From Roseobacter fucihabitans (GTDB taxonomy: Bacteria; Pseudomonadota; Alphaproteobacteria; Rhodobacterales; Rhodobacteraceae), in NCBI RefSeq assembly GCF_014337925.2, contig NZ_CP143423.1, positions 2,944,501 to 3,008,500 of the forward strand: DNA of 64,000 bases, read 5' to 3'. The notes under the pieces are model-generated. The model worked only from the letters and a program-made list of their open reading frames with translations, was not told where the DNA came from and ran no database searches. Of this stretch, positions 35,577 through 44,918 are shown one piece after another (position 1 is the first letter of the stretch; each line of letters starts with the position of its first letter). The position numbers were made by a program, and so were the translations under genes.

Positions 35577-35759
35577 GTGGAGGCGCTTTCCAAAACCAAT
35601 ACCAGGATTGAGAAGTTGATCAATTTCAAAGGCGCGCATCATCCGAAATCTGTGATCCTGTACGCGGTCTATTTCTATGTTCGGTTCGCGGTATCATATC
35701 GGGATCTCGAGGAAATCATGGCCGAGCGCGGCGTTGTTATCGATCACGCTACTCTGCAG
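35577..35759 (+). pseudogene. IS6-family transposase N-terminal fragment, interrupted by a second IS6
   Basis: The frame reads LINFKGAHHPKSVILYAVYF then YVRFAVSYRDLEEIMAERGV and IDHATLQ, the start of an IS6 transposase. It is cut at 35760, where the terminal repeat of another IS6 copy begins (GGTTCTGTCGCAAAGTTT). The rest of this first copy is not seen. Confidence 0.75.
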
Positions 35760-36576
35760 GGTTCTGTCGCAAAGTTTTTGCGGTTGGTTGGACCGGCTCG
35801 CGCATGATAGGATCAGGCTTTTGAGTTTGAAAGCGAGCGCCTACCCGTGACGATTGATTTCAAAGGGAACCATTTCCCGAAGAGCGTGATCCTTTGCGCT
35901 GTGTTTTTCTATGTCCGCTACGGTGTCTGTATAGGGATCTTGAGGAGATCATGGCCGAACGCGGCGTCGAAAGCGATCATGCCACGCTGAACCGCTGGGT
36001 GGTGAAATTCTCTCCGTTGATCGCGGCAAGTGCGCAGGCCAGAAAGAAACCGACAGCCGTCTCTTGGCGGATGGACGAGACATACATGAAGGTTCGTGGC
36101 AAGTGGACCTATCCGTACCGTGCTGTAGATCGGGACGGGCAAACCCTTGGTTTCATGCTGTCAGAGCGTCGCGATACCGCTGCCGCGCGAAGGTTCTTCA
36201 AACGCGCCGTTGGCACCAACGGTGTCCCAGACTGAATTGCCATCGACAAGAGCGGTGCCAATTTAGCTGGTTTGCAAAGTCTAAACGTCATCCTCAAATT
36301 CACAGGAGTTGGCCGGATCATCGATATCGTTCAATCCAAATACCTCAACAACATTGTTGAGCAGGACCATCGGTTCATTAAACGGATCACGCGGCCAATG
36401 CTCGGTTTCAAAGCATTCCACTCTGCGGCAGCAACGTTAGCTGGGATCGAAACCGCCCATATGATCCGCAAGGGACAGCTAGGCCAAATAGGGCTCTCAC
36501 CTTTCAAGCAGTTCGCCACCCTCGCAGAATAAATGTGTCCAGCGCCTACACACATTTATGCAGTACGAAACTTTGC
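35760..36576 (+). mobile_element. IS6-family element (second copy), transposase broken
   Basis: The left end GGTTCTGTCGCAAAGTTT is the usual IS6 terminal repeat; the right end keeps only AAACTTTGC at 36568-36576. The transposase reads FKGNHFPKSVILCAVFFYVR, a frameshift near 35935, then DLEEIMAERGVESDHATLNR, VSWRMDETYMKVRGKWTYPY and RFFKRAVGTNGVPD. An in-frame TGA (36232-36234) interrupts before IAIDKSGANLAGLQ, and KYLNNIVEQDHRFIKRITRP carries the final catalytic Glu. It is not functional as read. Confidence 0.75.
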
Positions 36577-36779
36577 ACACGCTGCGGCACAGCTTTGCCA
36601 CGCATCTGCTGGAGGCTGGTACTGACGTCCGCGTGATCCAGGTTTTGCTCGGTCACGCCAAGCTGAGCACGACGGCGCGCTATACCCACGTCGCCACTAA
36701 AACGATCCGGGACACGCCCAGCCCGTTTGAGGCACTCAAGCAGCTGAACATCGAGAACCTGCATCTGCGACCGGGATAA
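36577..36779 (+). pseudogene. tyrosine recombinase C-terminal fragment of an IS91-type element
   Basis: The frame [20 protein letters not shown] and [20 protein letters not shown] contains the catalytic Arg-His, His and Tyr of a tyrosine recombinase, but the first two thirds are missing. It joins directly to the broken end of the IS6 copy. It lies 11 bp upstream of the IS91 transposase, the normal place for the integrase gene that accompanies this IS91 branch. Confidence 0.7.
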
Positions 36780-36790
36780 GCACTGGCCAG

Positions 36791-37984
36791 TTGGCGGAGG
36801 CAAAGCTGGAGATTGCTGACATCTTCCGCACCCATGGCCCTGCGTGGCGGCAGGCCAACAAAGGACGTGTCAGCCTTTCCCAGCTCAAAGTTATGTCCTC
36901 AATTGAAGCCTGCCGAACAGAGGCGTTCGGCGGGCATGTGGCCGCGTGCACCAAATGCGATCACCAACATATCACTTACAACTCGTGCAAGAACCGCCAC
37001 TGTCCCAAATGTCAGGGACCGGCGGCACGCGACTGGATGGCGGCGCGTGCTGAAGACCTGCTGCCTGTAGAATACTTCCACCTGGTCTTCACACTGCCAG
37101 CAGAGATTGCCCGGATCGCGTATTGGAACAAGAAGGCGGTCTATGGCCTGCTCTTCAAAGCATCCGCCCAGACGGTGACCAACATTGCCGCAGATCCCGA
37201 ACGTCTTGGTGCCCGCGTTGGTATGACCAGCGCCCTGCATACATGGGGTTCGGCGCTGACCCATCACCCCCATGTCCATATGATTGTTCCGGGCGGCGGC
37301 CTGTCGCCAAGTGGCAACCGCTGGATCGCGTGCAAGCCGGGGTTCTTTCTGCACGTCCGGGTTCTATCACGACTGTTCCGGCGCTTGCTTATCGAAGGGC
37401 TGCTGGCCCTGCATCGTACAGGCGAACTTAACTTCTTTGGTGATCTAGCTGCGTTATCAGAACCGCAGGCCTTTGCCGCATATCTCGCCCCGTTGCGCAA
37501 AATAGAATGGGTGGTCTACGCCAAACCACCCTTCGGCGGACCGGAGGCCGTGCTCGCCTATCTCAGCCGATATACGCACCGCGTCGCCATCTCAAACAGC
37601 CGACTGATCAGTGCTGATGTCGATACCGTCACCTTCCGCTGGAAAGACTACCGGGTCAAAGACGGTGATGGGCGATCCGTCATGCGCCTGTCCACATCAG
37701 AGTTCATCCGACGCTTTCTGATCCATGTGCTACCGGAAAGGTTCCACCGCATCCGCCACGATGGTCTGCTCGCCAGTTCGGCCCGCAAGGCCAATATCGC
37801 AAAGGTTCGCACCTTACTCGGCGCACAGCCCCCCAAGCAAGAAGACGCACTAGCCGCCGAGGTCATCCCACTCACATTGCGCGAACCATGCCCCGATTGC
37901 GGCGGTGCGATGCGCATCATCGAGATCTTCAGACGCGGCCAGAAACCGCAATCCCGTGCATCACCACGAAAGGCGGCAGCTTGA
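36791..37984 (+). CDS. IS91-family transposase
   Basis: The 397-residue protein is full length. The N-terminal zinc finger is ACTKCDHQHITYNSCKNRHC then PKCQGPAARDWMAAR. The HUH motif is HHPHVHMIVPGGGLSP, and the catalytic Tyr lies in VLAYLSRYTHRVAISNSRLI. A C-terminal zinc-binding pair (CPDCGGAMRII) is present. IS91 transposases move DNA by rolling circle. The start is a TTG at 36791; no ATG lies nearby, so initiation may be weak. Confidence 0.88.
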   Translation: MAEAKLEIADIFRTHGPAWRQANKGRVSLSQLKVMSSIEACRTEAFGGHVAACTKCDHQHITYNSCKNRHCPKCQGPAARDWMAARAEDLLPVEYFHLVFTLPAEIARIAYWNKKAVYGLLFKASAQTVTNIAADPERLGARVGMTSALHTWGSALTHHPHVHMIVPGGGLSPSGNRWIACKPGFFLHVRVLSRLFRRLLIEGLLALHRTGELNFFGDLAALSEPQAFAAYLAPLRKIEWVVYAKPPFGGPEAVLAYLSRYTHRVAISNSRLISADVDTVTFRWKDYRVKDGDGRSVMRLSTSEFIRRFLIHVLPERFHRIRHDGLLASSARKANIAKVRTLLGAQPPKQEDALAAEVIPLTLREPCPDCGGAMRIIEIFRRGQKPQSRASPRKAAA

Positions 37985-38543
37985 TGAGATGCACGTCAAT
38001 ATCCCACGGCTGCAGCCTGAACAGCCTCGCTTTCCAAGCCAATACAGGCATGCTTGAAGCTGGATTTATAACGTCCGGTGTGCAGAAATTGCATCGAACG
38101 TTTCGCACAAACGATGTGCAGATACCTCAGATCGATGCCGAAACCGGAAAACTCTCATCACCTTGGATCAATCACCCCAGGGTCCGCTCAATGCTTTCCC
38201 CATAGGGCTCAACCAGATCCCACGGCTTCCTCCTAGTCATGTTTCCCAACGCGGGCCACCGTCGCACAGAAACGAAAACCTTCGCTCAGGCCAGCATCGA
38301 AAAACCTTAAACAAAGCCGACATTCGATTTCTTGCCTTCGCTGACGCAGCATTCCTTTGCATGTGCAGCATTTCTGTCGCTACATAGTAACCCAAATCGC
38401 CAAACCGGTCGTTGATTGTTACGGCCCACCTCTGATTCCGCCAGTGCACACCCAACTGTGGGAGCGCGTGCAAATCTAGGATCGGCTTTAGATCAGCGTC
38501 GATTTCCAAAGAATGCAGCATAGGGCTATGCAAGCGGTGGATT
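37985..38543. other. downstream end of the IS91 element and decayed sequence
   Basis: This 559-bp stretch follows the IS91 transposase and probably contains its terminal (oriIS or terIS) end, but I cannot fix it by eye. A 98-codon minus-strand ORF (38237-38533) has Met, Arg and His-rich composition, no ribosome site and no known family. I see no RNA gene. Confidence 0.35.
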
Positions 38544-38556
38544 TATTGTAACAATA
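38544..38556. promoter_or_regulatory. perfect dyad upstream of the CobW pseudogene
   Basis: TATTGT at 38544-38549 and ACAATA at 38551-38556 are perfect complements about one A. The position, roughly 110 bp upstream of the CobW-like frame, fits an operator. Zinc-responsive Zur sites precede many cobW genes, but the sequence is too short to assign. Confidence 0.3.
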
Positions 38557-38662
38557 GTAGTTGCGATATTTGAATAGAGAAGACGGAGTATTCACATCAA
38601 GCGGAATTCGCGTTTGTCTTTGGCGCTGCACACACTCAGTCATATGGCATATGACACCGAAG

Positions 38663-39598
38663 ATGCCCAAACATCCGCTGATATCGCGGATCATGCTGGG
38701 ACCAATCCTGACGGAACGCCATGGCAAGAAATATGCCGTAATCGTTAATGAATTCGGTGAAGAAGGTATCGACAACGATCTTGTTGTCGATGCCGATGAA
38801 GAAGTATTTGAAATGAATAATGGCTGCATTTGTTGCACCGTACGGGGGGATCTGATCCGTATCCTCAGCGGTCTGATGAAGCGAGCCGATCAGTTAGATG
38901 CTATCATCGTTGAGACCACGGGCCTCGCCGATCCTGCCCCTGTCGCACAGACGTTCTTCGTTGACCAAGATGTCGCCACCCGCACCAAGCTTGATGCGAT
39001 TGTGACGGTTGCGGACGCTGTGCATCTTGATGGGTAGCTTGGCGCACATCATGAGGCCGAAGAACAGGTTGCCTTTGCCGATGTCGTCCTGCTCAACAAG
39101 ACAGATTTGGTCGAGGCCGATGGGCTAGAACGGGTCGAGGCGCGTATCAGAAAGATTAATCCTTAAGCCAAGATCATCCGCACAGCACATTGCGCAGCAC
39201 CACTTGACGAGATTGTGGGGCTGAACGCGTTCAGTCTTAACCGTGTGCTGGAGGTCGAGCCTGATTTTCTGACCTCGGATCACGATCATGAGCACGATGA
39301 TGATGTGACCAGCGTGTCTTTCACGACCGAAACACAGCTTGATCTGGACAAGTTTCAAACGTGGTTCGGAACGCTCTTGCAAACACATGGCCAGAACATT
39401 CTGCGCTCAAAAGGTATTCTCGATTTCGCGGGACAAGATGACCGTTACGTCTTCCAAGGTGTGCATATGCTGATGAGTGGATCGGAAATGGGACCCTGGC
39501 CTGATAGCAAGGCGCGCAACTCACGTGTTGTGTTCATTGGGCGCGATCTCGACAAGATGAGTCTTGAGGAAGGATTTGAAGCGTGCAAAGCGGCGTAA
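38663..39598 (+). pseudogene. CobW/COG0523 GTPase metallochaperone, nonsense-mutated and missing its P-loop
   Basis: The frame reads ILTERHGKKYAVIVNEFGEE, EMNNGCICCTVRGDLIRILS with the metal-binding C-x-C-C, ETTGLADPAPVAQTFFVDQD and LLNKTDLVEADGLERVEARI, then the CobW C-terminal domain with an HDHEHDDD metal site. Two stop codons interrupt it: TAG at 39035-39037 and TAA at 39165-39167, both where relatives have Gln. The N-terminal GxxGxGKT loop is lost. Family members deliver zinc or cobalt. The stop overlaps the WD40 start, so this was one operon. Confidence 0.8.
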
Positions 39599-40644
39599 TG
39601 GCTAGGTTGCCTCGCAAAGCCGACCTAAAGCCGACTGCGCTTGAACAACGCGGCAAGCGCTTCGCTTTCGGTGCTCCAGTGACAGGTGCCGTTAGCGTTG
39701 GCGACGCCGTTGTCGTCAGTTTTGGAGATGGCATGTTGCGGTTTTTCTGCCCCGATAAGATGCCTCAAGAACTCAAGCTGCATGAGGGCGTTATCCTTTG
39801 CTTGGCCGCCGATGGCGACGGCCATGTCATAACGGGAGGTGATGATGGTAAGTTTTTGCGGACGTCTCTCGAAGGTGCAGTTGAAGAACTTGCAGATTTC
39901 GGCACCCGCTGGGTGGATTGCGTTGCCGCAAGCCACGGCCAGATTGCCTGTTCGTCGGGAAAAGAGGCCCATGTCTGGACACCCGGGCAAAGCAAAGTGA
40001 CCGTTTTTGAACATGCCAGCACTGTCGGCGGACTTGCCTTTGACGCAAAGGGCAAACGCCTCGCTGTCAGCTACTACGGCGGGGCGACCATTTGGGCACG
40101 GGAAAAGCGTTGGAAGTCATCCAAACTCGTCTGGAAAGGCTTACACGGTGATACCTGTTTTAGCCCAGACGGCAAATATCTTGTGACATGCATGCAAGAA
40201 AACGCGCTTCACGCATGGCGTTTGCGAGACAAAGGAGATTTCGAAATGCCGGGTTATCCGGCAAAAATCAGAAGCCTGGCCTGGGTCGGCGACACACCAT
40301 ACCTTGTCACCTCGGGCGCGGATGAAGCCATCGCATGGCCGTTCGGTGGCAAGGACGGACCATTGGGCCGCAAGCCCGTTTGCGTGGCCTACAATGAAGG
40401 TGAACTCGTCACTTGCGTGCATGCCCTGCCAGACCAAGACGCCGTCTTTGTTGGGTTCCGAGATGGTGCAGTGCAATTGGCAGAGCTTGATGAAACGAAA
40501 CCGGCGATTGTCATTTCTGGCTCCACCGGCTCAGAGGTCATCGAGATCATTGTTGCGGGGCTCCATATTTTTGTTGGTGACGCGCGCGGCAATGTGCTGT
40601 GGGCCCCTCTTTGGGAAGGGAGCAGCTTTGCTCAACATGTTTGA
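39598..40644 (+). CDS. WD40-repeat protein linked to the CobW locus
   Basis: The product is 348 residues from the ATG at 39598, which overlaps the CobW stop (TAATG). It has about seven degenerate blades of the WD40 type, for example GDGHVITGGDDGKFLRTSLE, GQIACSSGKEAHVWTPGQS, FDAKGKRLAVSYYGGATIWA and FSPDGKYLVTCMQENALHAW. A beta-propeller scaffold with unknown partner; the cobW neighbour suggests a role in metal homeostasis. The reading frame is intact although the upstream gene is dead. Confidence 0.8.
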   Translation: MARLPRKADLKPTALEQRGKRFAFGAPVTGAVSVGDAVVVSFGDGMLRFFCPDKMPQELKLHEGVILCLAADGDGHVITGGDDGKFLRTSLEGAVEELADFGTRWVDCVAASHGQIACSSGKEAHVWTPGQSKVTVFEHASTVGGLAFDAKGKRLAVSYYGGATIWAREKRWKSSKLVWKGLHGDTCFSPDGKYLVTCMQENALHAWRLRDKGDFEMPGYPAKIRSLAWVGDTPYLVTSGADEAIAWPFGGKDGPLGRKPVCVAYNEGELVTCVHALPDQDAVFVGFRDGAVQLAELDETKPAIVISGSTGSEVIEIIVAGLHIFVGDARGNVLWAPLWEGSSFAQHV

Positions 40645-40885
40645 TAACTCCCGCCCTAACCCCGACGCAATCACCCGGGTAAAGGCGCAGTTCACCGAAG
40701 CATTTGAACTGCCGGAAGACACCATGCTGAGCCTTGCAGAGCTGCGTTGCCATGAACCGGATTGCCCACCGATCGGGACGGTCATCGTCGCACGCGCGCA
40801 GGGCTCTGGCATGCGCGAATGGCGTATAGGAAAACCCATCGCAGAAATCACCGAAGCAGATATCGCGCCACTCACCGGCGACTAG
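40637..40885 (+). CDS. small protein coupled to the WD40 gene
   Basis: The 82-codon ORF begins inside the last codons of the WD40 gene (ATG at 40637, WD40 stop at 40644), so translation is probably coupled. The product reads FDNSRPNPDAITRVKAQFTE, FELPEDTMLSLAELRCHEPD and CPPIGTVIVARAQGSGMREW, with a C-x-x-x-x-C pair that could bind metal. Conserved neighbour genes of this type accompany cobW-WD40 pairs in related bacteria as far as I recall. Function unknown. Confidence 0.65.
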   Translation: MFDNSRPNPDAITRVKAQFTEAFELPEDTMLSLAELRCHEPDCPPIGTVIVARAQGSGMREWRIGKPIAEITEADIAPLTGD

Positions 40886-41149
40886 AAAGAAATCTCACCC
40901 GGCCATATCTCGGGGCAATCGGCGCGCCGAAGGCAGCTGATCCTTGCGCACTTTTTGGTGGACGCAGCTTGTCGGAATGGCCGCTTTTCATGCCGCGCTG
41001 CCGAATAGAAAATCACGTCGTTGCTGCAATATTCGCGCTGCGAGCGCCCGCAGCATGAAAATCCAATTCACAGGTTGGGCTCTTTTATAGCATTCGCCGC
41101 AGATTTGGCTAACGGCTGCTTCAGCTGTTTTGAAGCGGCGCACCTCAAC

Positions 41150-41527
41150 TCACCGTTCCCGACCGCGCTCAGTTTGCATTGATTTTTCGAGGGTTTTCGC
41201 AGGTAGCTCAGAGCTTCCTTTATCAGAAGCACCACGTACAGTCGCATTCTTCACCCGAGTCTGCTCGATAATCCGGGAGATGTCTTTCGAGGTCAGCGCT
41301 TTTGCCGCCATCTGCTGAGCAATGCTCACGTTGGGCAACCGCTGTACGTCGAATTGTCGGCCTTCCCGAATGCCTTTGGCAAGTTCGCTGGAATCAAGAT
41401 CACGCACCGTGTCGCGGTCTGTATCCGCGACACCTGCGGTGCGCATTTCCGCATCCAGTATGGCCAGAATACTGGCGGCACCGCGCAGCTCTGGATTATT
41501 CATTCTCTGCATAGCGTATTCAGTCAT
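41150..41527 (-). CDS. hypothetical protein
   Basis: The 125-residue frame (ATG at 41527, other ATGs at 41512 and 41503) is hydrophilic. It shows coherent helical segments (NNPELRGAASILAILDAEMR, SSELAKGIREGRQFDVQRL, SKDISRIIEQTRVKNATV) and a basic, Glu/Arg-rich tail. It looks like a genuine soluble protein but matches no family I know. It stands alone between the CobW locus and the PRC-barrel gene. Confidence 0.45.
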   Translation of the reverse strand: MTEYAMQRMNNPELRGAASILAILDAEMRTAGVADTDRDTVRDLDSSELAKGIREGRQFDVQRLPNVSIAQQMAAKALTSKDISRIIEQTRVKNATVRGASDKGSSELPAKTLEKSMQTERGRER

Positions 41528-41644
41528 TATCGCGAAAGCTTTGTGCCGCGCACATCGTTCGATTTAGGCGAACATAGAGGGGGTTGCCGCCAAATAACTG
41601 GCGGCAACAAACTCATTAAACAATTAGTATTCTAGTCATGAGGG

Positions 41645-42457
41645 TTAGCCGTCGTAGTTTGGCTGCGCTTCAAGTGCTTCTTGCGTGCTCTCGATGTAGA
41701 CGCGGACATCGCCTTCGCTCTGCATGATGGTCAACTCCTCCAGTGTGACGGCTACTGGCTTTTCGCCCATTCCAAGGAAACCACCGACGTCGATGACTGC
41801 GCGTTCAATTTTACCATCAACAGCCAAAAGCAACTCACTAATTTCACCGACGTCTTCGTCATTAAGACCATAGACGCGGGCACCTGTCAGCATCTCGCTG
41901 GTCAGTTGCTCGATCACAACGGCTTCATATCCGTCACGGTTGATCATTGGCGGTGTCAACGTTGATCGGCCCATGGAAGAACCCATATCCGTGTCAGCGC
42001 GTGTGTAGGATGGTGCGTCTGTAACGCCCGCAACGTTCGCCTTTATGACAAGAAAAAAGTCGTCTGCGTCGTCTTGGTCAGCAACAATTTGAAGCTGCGA
42101 CATATCGATCGCTACATCTTTTTCACCGATGCTCAAGAAACCACCGACGCCTACGATGACGGAGGATACTTCGCCGGAACGGGTCAAAACAATCTCGTTG
42201 ATCTCGCCGATATCATCCCATTCCTTTTCGCCGTCTGCGGCCAAAGGTTCGTTGGCAATGTCGCTCTCAGATGCGTAAACCCGCATGCCGATCAATTCGG
42301 ATGCATTCAGGTTTTGCGCTGCGTCGAATTTGAATTCCATGAATGCAGTTGTGTGAGCATCAGCATAGGCAGATGTTCCCAACACCAATGCGGTCGCGGC
42401 AGTGGCAAGAAACTGCATGGTCTTGGAATGTGTTGCTTTGTTTTTCGTATGTAACAT
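41645..42457 (-). CDS. exported protein with two PRC-barrel domains
   Basis: The product is 270 residues from the ATG at 42457 (AAGGATAG upstream). The signal peptide is MQFLATAATALVLGTSAYAD after a short basic lead. Two PRC-barrel units follow: ELIGMRVYASESDIAN with IVGVGGFLSIGEKDVAID, and EMLTGARVYGLNDEDVGEIS with VIDVGGFLGMGEKPVAVTLE. PRC barrels bind small ligands or RNA/protein partners. In this form they are periplasmic or surface proteins of alphaproteobacteria, often stress-linked. It is monocistronic. Confidence 0.85.
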   Translation of the reverse strand: MLHTKNKATHSKTMQFLATAATALVLGTSAYADAHTTAFMEFKFDAAQNLNASELIGMRVYASESDIANEPLAADGEKEWDDIGEINEIVLTRSGEVSSVIVGVGGFLSIGEKDVAIDMSQLQIVADQDDADDFFLVIKANVAGVTDAPSYTRADTDMGSSMGRSTLTPPMINRDGYEAVVIEQLTSEMLTGARVYGLNDEDVGEISELLLAVDGKIERAVIDVGGFLGMGEKPVAVTLEELTIMQSEGDVRVYIESTQEALEAQPNYDG

Positions 42458-42768
42458 TTTTCTATCCTTGATAATGCCATACGTCACCCTGCGAAGTTGC
42501 GCATGATGGCGAAGGCCTGACAGTTGGTCTCTGGTCACGGCGAGTTGAAACCCCGCACACCGATCGCCCAGCCCCGCGTTGCGGCGGAGTATCCTGAGCC
42601 TGATCGACTTTAGCTGACTGCCAAAATGCAGTGTCGGCCAAAACACTAATCTGGGACAAGAAATGACTGTTTACCGCCTTCTCATGGGTAGGATGGTCCG
42701 GCTGGCGTTAGCGGTCTGCCGTTTTCTGTGATTAGTTATTAATTTATCCCTGCAAGAGGACCCATCAT
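42458..42768. other. intergenic stretch without a recognised gene
   Basis: This 311-bp region separates the divergently transcribed PRC-barrel and DUF202 genes. It must contain both promoters. Short open frames here show no ribosome sites or family similarity. Confidence 0.4.
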
Positions 42769-43155
42769 ATGCCTGATACCGAAATGTCCAAAGATCCGTC
42801 GTCAAATGAAATGGCCGACACCCGGACCGCTTGGGCCGAGGATCGCACAATGCTGGCAAACGAGAGGACTTTTGCAGGCTGGATGCGAACGGGTATGGCC
42901 TGTGTCGCACTCGCGCTTGGCCTGAAGGCCGTTTTCAAAGATACGGACTATCCGCTGATCGCAAAAAGCGTGGCAGAAGTGTTCATTGTCGTTGCGATCC
43001 TGATTTTCTGGGCTGCCGTCTCAAAATGTCGCGAGACCTGAAAGCGCATGGATGATCACGACGTCAGTGCACAATCGCATAAACGGATGACAATATTAGC
43101 CACGATTTTAACCTTTGGAGCTGTCGCGACGGGGATAATCCTATGGCTGTTGTAG
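42769..43155 (+). pseudogene. DUF202 (YidH) membrane protein with an in-frame TGA
   Basis: The frame from 42769 reads AWAEDRTMLANERTFAGWMR, TGMACVALALGLKAVF and VAEVFIVVAILIFWAAVSKC, the DUF202 signature and first helices. A TGA at 43039-43041 interrupts it. In the same frame the sequence continues with KRMDDHDVSAQSHKRMTILA and TILTFGAVATGIILWLL to a TAG at 43153, the expected last helix. The 90-residue truncated product would lack helix 3. Confidence 0.75.
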
Positions 43156-43196
43156 GACAACCAGCCCATTTTCATTGATCACGAAGGAAAACACTT

Positions 43197-44042
43197 TTGG
43201 AACCCGTTAAAATTTTGATTGAACAGCTACGAGAAATTGCCCGCGCATCGATCGAGCTGCTGCCGCAGGTTGCAGTCGCAATAGTCGTCATCTTGCTTAC
43301 CGTCGGCATGAGCAAATTTGTAAAGTACGTGGCACGGCGGGTCTTTGCCCGCACAAAGCTTCGCACAAGCCTCAAAGAGCTGTTTACGCTACTCTTGTCG
43401 ATTTTTGTTTGGATCTTAGGTTTGATGGTTGCCGCGGTCATCGTGTTTCCAGGATTAACACCATCAAGCATTCTTGCAGGCCTTGGTATCGGTTCTGTCG
43501 CTATCGGCTTCGCGTTTAAAGACGTCTTCGAGAATTTTCTTGCGGGTATCATTATCCTGTTTCGTCGCGAAATGCGCATCGGCGACTTTATTGAATGTGG
43601 GAATATTGAGGGGCAGGTTGATCACATTGCAATTCGTGAAAGCCATATCAGGCAAACTGATGGTCAGCTGATCATTGTACCCAATTCGATCCTGTTCAAG
43701 AACCCCGTGACCGTTCGGACAGACCTCGACGTTCGGCGGATTACCATCATCTGTGGTGTTGCCTATGATGTGGATGTGGATGAAGCACGCGACGTGATCC
43801 GCGATGCTGTTGCAAGCTGCGACAGCGTTGTTCAGGACAACAAACCGATCGAGATTTTTGCGCAGGAATTTGCGGAATCCTCGATCAATTTCGAAGTGAC
43901 ATGGTGGGCGGGCTCCCAACCGCTGGATGTGCGCGCGTCGCGTGACCAAGTCGTGTCACGTGTGAAGCGTGCTTTGGACACTGCCGGGATCGAGATCCCG
44001 TTCCCGTACCGCACGTTGACTTTCAAAGAGCCGCTAAAGTAA
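43197..44042 (+). CDS. small-conductance mechanosensitive channel (MscS family)
   Basis: The product is 281 residues from a TTG at 43197, preceded by AAGGAA. Three N-terminal helices end in the pore region SSILAGLGIGSVAIGFAFKD then VFENFLAGIIILFRREMRIG, the conserved TM3 and beta-domain entry of MscS. The C-terminal beta and vestibule domains follow (VPNSILFKNPVTVR). It opens on membrane tension and releases solutes after osmotic downshock. A bidirectional terminator separates it from csbD. Confidence 0.9.
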   Translation: MEPVKILIEQLREIARASIELLPQVAVAIVVILLTVGMSKFVKYVARRVFARTKLRTSLKELFTLLLSIFVWILGLMVAAVIVFPGLTPSSILAGLGIGSVAIGFAFKDVFENFLAGIIILFRREMRIGDFIECGNIEGQVDHIAIRESHIRQTDGQLIIVPNSILFKNPVTVRTDLDVRRITIICGVAYDVDVDEARDVIRDAVASCDSVVQDNKPIEIFAQEFAESSINFEVTWWAGSQPLDVRASRDQVVSRVKRALDTAGIEIPFPYRTLTFKEPLK

Positions 44043-44142
44043 CGCGCTGATACTGATGCTTAATTACGAAAGGCAGCCCTGTTGGTCTCGTGGTTTCGTC
44101 GCGCCGTGAACCGGCCGGTTTCTTATGTGCTAGAAAGAAGAA

Positions 44143-44170
44143 AGGGCCGCAGCGTTTGCGGCCCTCTTTT
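44143..44170. terminator. bidirectional terminator between MscS and CsbD genes
   Basis: GGGCCGCA at 44144-44151 pairs with TGCGGCCC at 44157-44164 and is followed by TCTTTT on the plus strand. The minus strand shows a T-rich run on the other side (44131-44143). It lies between convergent genes ending at 44042 (plus) and 44174 (minus) and can stop both. Confidence 0.8.
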
Positions 44171-44173
44171 CGC

Positions 44174-44371
44174 CTATTGCTCGTTCATGAAGTCGTCGAC
44201 TTCTTTTTTAGCTTCTTCTTTGGTCTTGCCGTATTTGGCCTGAACCTTGCCTTCGAGAGCTTCACGGTCTCCGTTTACTTCTGCGATGTCATCATCAGTG
44301 AGGTCGCCCCATTTCGTTTTGACATTGCCTGTCATTTCTTTCCATTTGCCTTCGATCTGATCCCAGTTCAT
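44174..44371 (-). CDS. CsbD-family stress protein
   Basis: The product is 65 residues from the ATG at 44371. MNWDQIEGKWKEMTGNVKTK then WGDLTDDDIAEVNGDREALE and KVQAKYGKTKEEAKKEVDDF is the complete CsbD pattern, with N-W-x-x-I-x-G-x-W at the start. CsbD proteins are abundant under general stress control; their biochemical role is unknown. It belongs to the stress gene zone of this window. Confidence 0.88.
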   Translation of the reverse strand: MNWDQIEGKWKEMTGNVKTKWGDLTDDDIAEVNGDREALEGKVQAKYGKTKEEAKKEVDDFMNEQ

Positions 44372-44417
44372 CGGGTATCCTTTCAAGTTGAGTGTAGTAA
44401 GGGATGGTCCCTCACTT

Positions 44418-44723
44418 TGGGTATGCTTGTCGGCAGGGGCGGCGATAGCGGTCATTCTGGGGGAAACCTATCCGGATGTCTTTGGTGCGGTTGGTGCGCA
44501 TTCAGATATCCCCGCGGGTATCGCAAAAGATTTGCCATCGGCGTTTGCAGCAATAGTGGGCCATCCGCTTTACGCTTCGCGCGTGCCGGACACTGACGAA
44601 ATCGTTCGTACGATCGTGTTTCACGGCGTATCAGACACGACCGTTAAGCCGTCCAACGGATCGACGATCGCGCAGCGCGCGATGGAGGGGGACGCCCGGC
44701 AAAGTATCGAGACAACAGAGTAG
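44418..44723 (+). pseudogene. PHB depolymerase / LpqC-type esterase fragment
   Basis: The frame shows SAGAAIAVILGETYPDVFGA then VGAHSDIPAGIAKDLPSAFA and RTIVFHGVSDTTVKPSNGST. This is the nucleophile-elbow remnant (G-L-S-A-G-A) and the Asp region of the esterase PHB depolymerase family. Both the N-terminus and the C-terminal part with the His are missing. Confidence 0.65.
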
Positions 44724-44756
44724 GCTGAAACCTCCGGTCGCGATTTCACCTGTCAT

Positions 44757-44816
44757 GTATCGCGTGATCTGGACTGGAGCGATGATGACGGAAAGAATGA
44801 TGCGAATGAGATCCAT
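44757..44816 (-). pseudogene. YqaE/Pmp3-like N-terminal fragment
   Basis: From an ATG at 44816 the sequence MDLIRIILSVIIAPVQ matches the first helix of Pmp3/YqaE small membrane proteins. After about 17 residues the similarity stops and the frame runs into the esterase remnant. The second helix is absent. A chance match is possible. Confidence 0.3.
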
Positions 44817-44918
44817 GAGGAAATGTCCTATAAATGAGTATACCATGGGAAGACACGCGATCAGCTGCTGGCGCAAGATAATAGCAGTGGGCAAACTTAA
44901 TGTATGTTAGGATTAGGG

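Noticed and set aside
38237-38533. 98-codon minus-strand ORF as a gene
   Set aside because: It lies in the end region of the IS91 element, lacks a ribosome site and resembles no family.
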